Made by a program: the position numbers and the translations under genes. A stretch of 12,124 nt of DNA from Bog-756 sp038210245 (GTDB lineage: Bacteria; Actinomycetota; Acidimicrobiia; Acidimicrobiales; RAAP-2): positions 1 through 12,124 of the forward strand of contig JBBQWW010000100.1 of assembly GCA_038210245.1 (NCBI GenBank), read 5' to 3'. The notes under the pieces are model-generated. The model saw nothing but the letters and a program-made list of their open reading frames with translations. It made no database searches and had not been told where the DNA came from. Of this stretch, positions 7,383-12,124 are shown one piece after another; position 1 is the stretch's first letter; each line of letters begins with the position of its first letter.

Positions 7383-7720
7383 GGCTTCTCCTCGGTTGGG
7401 GTGTCGTTCAACACGTCGCCCAATCGGTCCAGACGGGCATCCCAGCTGCGGCGCCGATCGGCGATCCATCGTTCGGCAGCGGTCATCGCCTCACGTTCGA
7501 TCCGGCACAGGCGCGTCCTCCCGACCTTCTCCGTCTTCACCAGACCGCACGACTCGAGAACCTGGACGTGCTGGAGTACGCCGGCTAGGGACATGGCCAA
7601 AGGTTCGGCCAGCTCGCTGACCGAGGCGGGTCCCAGCGTGAGTCGCTCCACCATGGTGCGCCGGCTCTTGTCGGCCAGCGCCTGGAAGGTGCGATCCAGG
7701 TCGATCGGTTGGTCAAGCAT
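7379..7720 (-). CDS. ArsR-family winged-helix transcriptional regulator
   Basis: 113-residue repressor-type regulator. A winged helix-turn-helix spans about 8-80: DLDRTFQALADKSRRTMVERL (helices 1-2), ASVSELAEPLAMSLAGVLQHVQVLESCGLV (HTH, recognition helix about 44-58) and the wing TEKVGRTRLCRIE. The C-terminal helix AAERWIADRRRSWDARLDRLGDVL is typical of the subgroup paired with SRPBCC proteins. The classic metal-binding ELCVCDL motif is absent, so a metal sensor is unlikely. The ATG at 7720 is chosen: family members start with ML a few residues before LDR, and a promoter ends 7 bases upstream, so the message is probably leaderless. A TTG at 7750 is also in frame but would lie within the promoter. 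It probably controls its own operon. Confidence 0.9.
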   Translation of the reverse strand: MLDQPIDLDRTFQALADKSRRTMVERLTLGPASVSELAEPLAMSLAGVLQHVQVLESCGLVKTEKVGRTRLCRIEREAMTAAERWIADRRRSWDARLDRLGDVLNDTPTEEKP

Positions 7721-7727
7721 GTACTTG

Positions 7728-7757
7728 AGTGTAGGGACCGGGTATCGCAAAAGTAAA
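7728..7757 (-). promoter_or_regulatory. Putative promoter of the arsR-AHSA1 operon
   Basis: On the minus strand, TTTACT (7757-7752) and TACACT (7733-7728) are separated by 18 bases and resemble -35 and -10 elements. Only 7 bases separate TACACT from the ATG at 7720, so transcription would start at or next to the start codon, a leaderless mRNA, which is common in actinobacteria. No SD precedes the ATG, consistent with this. The ArsR operator is probably here, but I could not define a convincing palindrome. Confidence 0.5.
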
Positions 7758-7870
7758 GTGTCTTCTTAAGTCATTGGTGGTCTCGCCCACGGCGCCGGGC
7801 CGTCAGCGTCATGATCGGGGCAGTGGGGAGCCCGGGCCACCTTCCGGCTCCGGCAGTTCCACCTGGTGAT

Positions 7871-7887
7871 CGGAGCATTTCGCTCCG
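7871..7887. other. Inverted repeat upstream of the sigma gene promoter
   Basis: CGGAGC (7871-7876) and GCTCCG (7882-7887) form a perfect 6-bp inverted repeat around ATTTC, ending 13 bases before the TGTCACA element. It could be an operator for the divergent arsR/sigma intergenic region or a small hairpin. Nothing else is recognised between 7758 and 7900. Confidence 0.3.
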
Positions 7888-7900
7888 TGGGGTGTGGGAC

Positions 7901-7927
7901 TGTCACACGCTGGCAGCGACATACGTC
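7901..7927 (+). promoter_or_regulatory. ECF41-type sigma-dependent promoter
   Basis: TGTCACA at 7901-7907 and CGTC at 7924-7927 are separated by exactly 16 bases. This matches the promoter described for ECF41 sigma factors (TGTCACA in the -35 and CGTC in the -10 region). It directly precedes a gene whose product is an ECF41-type sigma factor, so autoregulation is expected. The transcript should start about 5-9 bases after 7927, at or beside the GTG at 7936. Confidence 0.8.
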
Positions 7928-7935
7928 AACATGGT

Positions 7936-8793
7936 GTGACCAAGATGGAAATGCCCCAATTCGACACCGAGCGACCCCGGTTGACTGCGATCGCCACTCG
8001 AATTCTCGGGTCGGAGGCCGATGCCGACGACGTGCTGCAGGAGGCATGGCTTCGGCTTGCTCGCACCGAATCCATCGATGACCTGCCCGCCTGGCTCACC
8101 ACTGTGGTGACACGGCTGTGCCTTGACCAGCTGCGGAGGCGACGGAAGCGGACCGAAGTCGAGGCAGACGTGCCCGTCGACCCTGTGTCGGTCGACCCGG
8201 AGGCTGACGTCTTGCTCGCGGAGAAGACGGGCGATGCCATGCAAGTCGTCCTCGACACCCTGGCGCCCCCCGAGCGGGCGGCATTCGTCCTGCACGATGT
8301 CTTCGGTTACCCGTTCGATGAAATCAGCGCGGTCATGGGTCGCTCCAGCACTGCTGTGCGACAGTTGGCCAGCCGGGCACGACGCAAGGTTCAGGGGGTA
8401 TCTGCAGCGGCGTCTCAAGCCGAGCGCGCCGAGAGCCAGCGGGTTGTTGACGCCTTCCTCACTGCCGCCCGTGGTGGGGAACTGGACACGCTGCTCTCAC
8501 TCCTCGCGCCCGATGCGGTGATGCGCGCCGACTCGGTCGGGCAGGAGATGGGCACCGATCCCGTCTACGAAGGCGCCGCCTCCGTGGCGGCTCGCTTCAA
8601 TGGCTCCCGGGGAGCCGTACCGGTCACCATCGATGACGATCTGGGCGCCGCTTGGATCCAGGCCGGGTCGACCAAGGTGGCGTTCCTCTTCCACGTCGAG
8701 TCGAGCCTGGTGCGCGAAGTCGAGCTGATCGCCGATCCAGACGTTTTGGCGACGATGGACATCGTTCGACTTCGGGCCAACCCGAAGAGCTGA
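7936..8793 (+). CDS. ECF41-type RNA polymerase sigma factor with SnoaL-like C-terminal domain
   Basis: 285-residue extracytoplasmic-function sigma factor of the SigJ/ECF41 type. Region sigma2 is at about 9-75 (FDTERPRLTAIATRILGSEADADDVLQEAWLRL, LTTVVTRLCLDQLRRRRKR). Region sigma4 is at about 101-153 (LDTLAPPERAAFVLHDVFGYPFDEISAVMGRSSTAVRQLASRARR). A fused SnoaL/NTF2-like domain (about 165-280) replaces an anti-sigma factor in this group and controls activity. The family motif DGGGK appears changed to DSVGQ (199-203) and NPDKL to DPDVL (267-271). The GTG at 7936 is chosen because an ECF41 promoter occupies 7901-7927, making the upstream GTG at 7894 untranscribed; ATG 7945 and 7951 are alternatives. 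No SD is present, so translation is probably leaderless. The DUF1059 gene follows after 61 bases. Confidence 0.9.
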   Translation: MTKMEMPQFDTERPRLTAIATRILGSEADADDVLQEAWLRLARTESIDDLPAWLTTVVTRLCLDQLRRRRKRTEVEADVPVDPVSVDPEADVLLAEKTGDAMQVVLDTLAPPERAAFVLHDVFGYPFDEISAVMGRSSTAVRQLASRARRKVQGVSAAASQAERAESQRVVDAFLTAARGGELDTLLSLLAPDAVMRADSVGQEMGTDPVYEGAASVAARFNGSRGAVPVTIDDDLGAAWIQAGSTKVAFLFHVESSLVREVELIADPDVLATMDIVRLRANPKS

Positions 8794-8854
8794 TGTGGCC
8801 GAATCACATTGGCTGGCATCGCACAATCCGATTGAGTGAAAGGAAGCAAGATTC

Positions 8855-9091
8855 ATGAAGGCAATGACCTGTAGACAACTGGGTGGCCCGTGCGATGTTG
8901 CGCACGAGGGCACGACTGCAGACGAGGTGATCAAGGCGCAGGACCGACACCTCAAGGCTATGGCCGCCAGTGGTGACACGGCACACGAAGGCTCCGCCAA
9001 GGAGATGAAGGGCCGTTGGAAGAATCCCATCAAAGGGATGGGCTGGTATCGACAGGCCAAGCGTGACTTCGCCGCCCTCCCCGACGCCTGA
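8855..9091 (+). CDS. DUF1059 domain small protein
   Basis: 78-residue protein matching the DUF1059 pattern: N-terminal MKAMTCRQLGGPCDVAHEG, then a helical middle with SGDTAHEGSAKEMKGRWKNP and an aromatic C-terminal helix WYRQAKRDFAALPDA. Cys6, Cys13, His17, His32 and His44 are the notable polar residues; Cys6 and Cys13 with His17 could bind a metal or form a redox pair, which is speculation. Family function is not established. The ATG at 8855 has AGGA at 8841-8844, 10 bases upstream. Only 61 bases separate it from the sigma gene, with no second TGTCACA/CGTC pair between, so it is probably cotranscribed and thus under the sigma factor's control. No signal peptide or membrane segment is seen. 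Confidence 0.8.
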   Translation: MKAMTCRQLGGPCDVAHEGTTADEVIKAQDRHLKAMAASGDTAHEGSAKEMKGRWKNPIKGMGWYRQAKRDFAALPDA

Positions 9092-9696
9092 TGGCTATCC
9101 GCTTTCCGCCAACGTGACCAGATCGGGGACAGGGCCCCGGTGACCGGACCAACCTCGAGTGAAGGTGTGATCAGCTGAACGTCAGCGCAGGCTCGGCATC
9201 TGGGTACGTTGTTCCTGCAGGGCAACTTCTGCCACCCGCGCAGAGCGATTCGACGATCTGACTGCCGAAAAGGTGGCAATGGCCAACACGGGCGTGCCGA
9301 CGGCGGTGGCAAAGGAGGAGATCGTCGCCCAGTCGGCAGCGAGGGAAGCCATCGGTCGTCAGTTTGTCAGTCGTCAGACAGCGGTGCCAAGGGATGGATG
9401 GTATGAAGTCGGCGAATCCGCCGAGGCCCACCAACATCCCCAATCCCCGGATGGAATGTGTGGCGCGCCAGGCCGAACCGGAGAGACTCAACTCGCTGCT
9501 GGTTTCTACCGATATTGCAATGATGTAGGCAACGGCGGGTGCCACTTGGCGAGTAGGGGGAGAACACGGTCACGACGACGATGCGCATTTCGAGCGCCAT
9601 CTGGACGGACCCGGCGCTGTCTCATCGAAGGAGCCGTCCGTAGGCGGCAAGGATGGCGGCTGGCTCACTCGAGCGGAGGCGGCCACCCTGGCGGCG
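9092..9696. other. 605-bp region without a recognisable intact gene
   Basis: All frames are open only in short or featureless stretches. A small hairpin (CGGGG 9124-9128 with CCCCG 9135-9139) could follow the DUF1059 transcript but lacks a T-tract. A minus-strand frame at 9171-9545 (124 codons) has a moderately protein-like segment, AVAYIIAISVETSSELSLSG, that I cannot assign, and then becomes featureless. From 9529 to 9696 the plus-strand frame of the following membrane protein is open and reads like its N-terminus (KEPSVGGKDGGWLTRAEAAT), but contains no ATG, GTG or TTG. GC looks lower than in the left half of the window. Probably decayed DNA. Confidence 0.4.
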
Positions 9697-10569
9697 GTGG
9701 CCGTTGTGACCGTGTGTGTCCTTCCCTTTGCTACCCACGAACTGGGGCCGGCCACATCGTTCGTTCCTGCCGTGATGTCCATCATCTTCATCCTCGACAT
9801 CGTGACGTGCTTCCTCCTGATCACCCGTTTTCACGACATCGGCGACCGACGGCTCCTGGCCCTCTCCTTGGCCTACGTCTGGTCAGGGTTCATGATCTTG
9901 GGCTACGTGGCGGCATTCCCGGGTGTCATCTCTTCCCACCCACCATTGGGCTCCTGGGCATCGACGTCGCCGTGGCTCTACCTCGGATGGCACGTCGGCT
10001 TCCCGGTCCTCCTGGCGGTGGCCTGGTGTCCGTGGCCGGGCCACCTCTGCCGGCCCGTACCGGTCAACCAGCGGATGCGTGCCACCGTGCGGGCGTGTCT
10101 ACTCGTTGGCGCCGCTGCGGTTGGCACCATTGTGCTGGTGTCATTCTTCGGTCACTCGTTCCTGCCGGTCCTCATTCATGGCACCAGCCTCGTGCGGATG
10201 AGCGAAATCACCGGACCCCCTGCGCTCGCGCTTGGTGTGGCCAGCGCCGTGATCATCACCCGCGGCACTCGGTCCCGGGTCGGGCCAGAACGTTGGGTAG
10301 CCGTGACCGCCTGGGTCTGTGTCGCCGACATGATCCTCCTTTTTGCCTCCCTCCACCGCTACTCGGTGGGGTGGTACTGGGGGCGCGGGATGACCCTGGT
10401 GGCGGTCTCCTTGGTGTTTTTCGCAATGATGTCTGAATTCACCAAGCTCTACCGCCAGTTGTTGACCGAACGGGCGTCGTTGGTGGTGACGGCTCGTACG
10501 GACCCACTCACGGGGCTCGCCAACCGCTCTGTACTAAACCTGGAAACACCGATTGACCGCCTGATCTGA
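9697..10569 (+). pseudogene. MASE4-GGDEF diguanylate cyclase, truncated by IS insertion
   Basis: The frame encodes a MASE4-type membrane sensor: VPAVMSIIFILDIVTCFLLITRF, LLALSLAYVWSGFMILGYVAAFPG, WLYLGWHVGFPVLLAVAW, then four or five more helices ending in RYSVGWYWGRGMTL and SEFTKLYRQLL, about eight in all. It continues into RTDPLTGLANR, the first motif of a GGDEF domain. After SVLN the similarity stops and the frame ends 10 codons later at 10569, because an IS1380 element begins at about 10539. The catalytic GGDEF signature and product-binding sites are therefore lost, and c-di-GMP synthesis is impossible from this fragment. The 5' end is also doubtful: GTG at 9697 falls inside the first helix, while in-frame N-terminal sequence continues upstream to 9529 without a usual start codon. 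Confidence 0.8.
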
Positions 10570-10585
10570 CGGCCGCGCATCCGCG

Positions 10586-10657
10586 GAAAGTGCCTCCCTT
10601 GCTGGGAAAATGGTGATTGCGACGTCACCGATCCACTCAGCACGAGGAGGCACTTTC
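10586..10657 (+). promoter_or_regulatory. 12-bp inverted repeat covering the transposase ribosome binding site
   Basis: GAAAGTGCCTCC (10586-10597) is perfectly complementary to GGAGGCACTTTC (10646-10657), with 48 bases between. The right arm contains GGAGG of the SD sequence GAGGAGG (10644-10650) and ends 2 bases before the GTG start at 10659. RNA started upstream of 10586 could hide the SD in a 12-bp stem; RNA started inside the loop could not. A smaller hairpin (CCGCG 10573-10577, CGCGG 10582-10586) abuts the left arm. Confidence 0.65.
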
Positions 10658-10658
10658 A

Positions 10659-11966
10659 GTGAGTTCAGTATCGCGCGGAATCGACCGCATTGAGGTGACC
10701 TTCGACGAGCCCAATCTGGTGGCCAACGCCGGGCTTCTGCTGGTGGCGACGTTGGTCTCCCGCCTCCACCTCGAGAAGCTGATCAACACCACAGTCGACC
10801 TGTCCGGTCGTGTCGGTGGTGCCCTCCCCGGCCGGAAGATCTTGACCCTGGTGCACGCCATGGTGGCCGGAGGCAGCCACATCGACCACGCCGACGTGTT
10901 GCGCTCCGGGGCAACCGAGGCGGTGCTCGGTCACCGGGTTATGGCCCCCTCGACGCTGGGTACGTTCCTGCGGGCCTTCACCTTCGGTCACATCCGCCAG
11001 CTGGACCAGGTGCTCGGTGAAGCCCTGCGCCGGGCCTGGGCGCTGGGGGCGGGTCCGGGCTCCGAACCCCTCGTCATCGATCTCGACTCCACCATCTGCG
11101 AGGTGGTCGGCAAGGCCAAGCACGGTGCGGGCTTCGGCTACACGAAGAAGCTCGGCTATCACCCGCTACTCGCCACCCGTGCCGGGACAGGCGAGGTGCT
11201 CCACGTCCGCATGCGCAAAGGTTCGGCCAACACCCAGCGCGGCTCCAAGCGGTTCGTGGAGGAACTGGTGGCCCGGGTCCGCCGGGCCGGGGCCACCGGT
11301 GATCTGTTCATGCGCTTCGACTCGGGCTTCTGGTCCAGCACCACCATCGCCACCCTCGAGCGCTTGGAGGTCAGCTACACCATGGGCGTGCGAATGATAA
11401 AGACCGTGCTCACAGCCGTCGAGGGTATCGACGAGTCGGCCTGGACCCCGATCGAATACACCTGTGACGGCGAGGCCGAGGTGGCCGATTGCGAGTACCG
11501 GGGCCGTCGCCTCGTCGTGCGCCGCACCCGTCTGGTCGGTTCCCAGGCCACCCTGTGGCCCCAGTGGCGACACTTCGGATTCCTCACCGATCTCGGAGGG
11601 ACGCCAGTGGAGGTCGATGCCTTCCACCGGGCCCACGCCACGGTGGAGCTCTGCATCCGCGACCTGAAAGAGGGAGCGGGCATGGAGCACGTGCCCTCGG
11701 GGCACTTCTTCGCCAACGGGGCGTGGCTCCTCTGTGCGGCCCTGGCCCACGACCTCATCCGTTGGACGGCCATGTTGGGGAACATCACCCCCGAGGAGCA
11801 GCTCACCGTGGCCCGCACCGTGCGCACCCGGTTCCTGTCCATGCCCGGTCGGCTGGTCAGTCCCTCCGGTCGACCCACGCTGCGGGCCCCGCTCGAGTGG
11901 CCATGGGCCAAGACCTTCGAACGCGCCCTCACGCTCTTGCGGGCCCTGCCACCCGTCCCGGTGTAG
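10659..11966 (+). CDS. IS1380-family DDE transposase
   Basis: 435-residue transposase, a normal length for the family, which moves the element by cut-and-paste or related DDE chemistry. The catalytic triad is visible: Asp143 in IDLDSTICEVVGKAKHGAGFGY, Asp221 in MRFDSGFWS and Glu330 in HATVELCIRDLKEGAGMEH. The flanking GYTKKLGYHPLLA and SGHFFANGAWLLCAALAHDL are also typical. The N-terminal part (about 1-110) is helical and probably binds the IS ends. The GTG at 10659 is chosen because the strong SD GAGGAGG lies 8 bases before it; an in-frame TTG at 10617 lacks an SD and would extend through the inverted repeat. The frame has no interruption, so the enzyme may be active. It lies in the same direction as the disrupted cyclase gene, so read-through into it is possible. 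Confidence 0.92.
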   Translation: MSSVSRGIDRIEVTFDEPNLVANAGLLLVATLVSRLHLEKLINTTVDLSGRVGGALPGRKILTLVHAMVAGGSHIDHADVLRSGATEAVLGHRVMAPSTLGTFLRAFTFGHIRQLDQVLGEALRRAWALGAGPGSEPLVIDLDSTICEVVGKAKHGAGFGYTKKLGYHPLLATRAGTGEVLHVRMRKGSANTQRGSKRFVEELVARVRRAGATGDLFMRFDSGFWSSTTIATLERLEVSYTMGVRMIKTVLTAVEGIDESAWTPIEYTCDGEAEVADCEYRGRRLVVRRTRLVGSQATLWPQWRHFGFLTDLGGTPVEVDAFHRAHATVELCIRDLKEGAGMEHVPSGHFFANGAWLLCAALAHDLIRWTAMLGNITPEEQLTVARTVRTRFLSMPGRLVSPSGRPTLRAPLEWPWAKTFERALTLLRALPPVPV

Positions 11967-12124
11967 CGGGAGCCCCCGGCGGCCGGCGCACCGCAGACAA
12001 CCGCTGGACGGCGCTGACAATCGAACGCAATGACAAGGAGTCCTGGTTCCGCACGCCCTTCCTGCGGTTCAGGGAATCGGTGAAGCTGTTCAGCCCACCG
12101 CATCGCCACTCAACCCATTTGGTG
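11967..12124 (+). other. Right non-coding part of the IS1380 element
   Basis: 158 bases after the transposase stop with no gene. It contains a GC-rich block at about 11975-11993 and a possible hairpin (CCGCA 12049-12053 with TGCGG 12063-12067). No copy of the left-end repeat GAAAGTGCCTCC is found here. The last bases may be the inner part of the right terminal repeat. Confidence 0.5.

Larger units (their letters stand above)
10539..12124 (+). mobile_element. IS1380-family insertion sequence, right end outside the window
   Basis: The element carries a complete IS1380-type transposase gene (10659-11966). Its left end is placed at CCTGGAAACACC (10539-10550) because the interrupted GGDEF frame loses similarity there and IS1380 ends commonly start with CC. 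Left non-coding DNA is 120 bases; at least 158 bases follow the transposase. The last window bases read inward (CACCAAATG) resemble left bases 10547-10555 (CACCGATTG), 7 of 9 identical, suggesting that the right terminus is about 8 bases past the window. That gives roughly 1.6 kb, usual for the family. A target duplication next to 10538 (ending CTAAA) cannot be tested here. The exact ends are inference. Confidence 0.7.

Noticed and set aside
7721..7750. TTG at 7750 as the arsR start
   Set aside because: It would place the promoter-like TACACT within the coding region and add 10 residues absent from the family; ATG 7720 fits the typical N-terminus.
7894..7935. Upstream GTG at 7894 as the sigma factor start
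   Set aside because: It lies upstream of the TGTCACA/CGTC promoter and would not be transcribed from it; the added residues do not resemble the family N-terminus.
8794..8854. Second ECF41 promoter in front of the DUF1059 gene
   Set aside because: AATCACA resembles TGTCACA at 5 of 7 positions, but no CGTC occurs 16 bases downstream.
9273..10436. Plus-strand open frame of 387 codons in another frame than the MASE4 protein
   Set aside because: From about 9600 on, it runs frame-shifted through MASE4 sequence; it is Arg/Gly/Pro-rich with no helices, whereas the other frame gives eight membrane segments and a GGDEF start.
11967..12124. Second copy of the left-end repeat GAAAGTGCCTCC as a terminal inverted repeat
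   Set aside because: No such copy is present in this segment; the 12-bp repeat is internal to the left leader and is better read as a fold-back element.

Overview
The window is GC-rich bacterial chromosomal DNA. High G+C, frequent GTG starts, 4-base gene overlaps, probable leaderless starts and the gene families present all suggest an actinobacterium, perhaps an uncultured lineage near Acidimicrobiia. The lineage is inference from style, not from a marker gene.

Left part (1-6800), ordinary chromosomal genes. A two-gene methionine operon comes first: metY (O-acetylhomoserine sulfhydrylase) overlapping metX (homoserine O-acetyltransferase) by the four bases GTGA. Next is an unrecognised putative DNA-binding protein with AT-hook-like GRP repeats and a ribbon-helix-helix-like C-terminus, preceded by a strikingly AT-rich 17-bp run. 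Then come a membrane-anchored PQQ-type beta-propeller protein and an alpha/beta hydrolase. The hydrolase converges tail to tail with a DUF2236 (MpaB-type oxygenase) gene; both stop codons lie in one shared TTAA.

Middle part (6900-9091), small regulatory modules. An ArsR repressor and an AHSA1/SRPBCC protein form a minus-strand operon overlapping by ATGA. Divergent from it is a sigma factor of the ECF41 (SigJ-like) type, with a fused SnoaL-like C-terminal domain, preceded by a perfect ECF41-type promoter (TGTCACA, 16 bp, CGTC). This implies autoregulation and fixes the start near 7936. Directly downstream is a DUF1059 protein, so the pair looks like a sigma factor with its target.

Right part (9092-12124), degraded and mobile DNA. 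About 600 bp without a recognisable gene is followed by a MASE4-GGDEF diguanylate cyclase with eight membrane helices. It has no convincing start codon and is cut just after the first GGDEF motif by an IS1380-family element. The transposase (DDE residues visible) is intact; the right end of the element appears to lie just beyond the window. A 12-bp perfect inverted repeat in the IS leader covers the transposase ribosome binding site, an arrangement expected to silence the transposase on transcripts entering from outside, as known for IS10 and IS50.

No tRNA, rRNA, CRISPR array or phage gene was seen. The most interesting items are the ECF41-DUF1059 unit, the fold-back leader of the IS, and the AT-rich site in front of the AT-hook/RHH-like gene.
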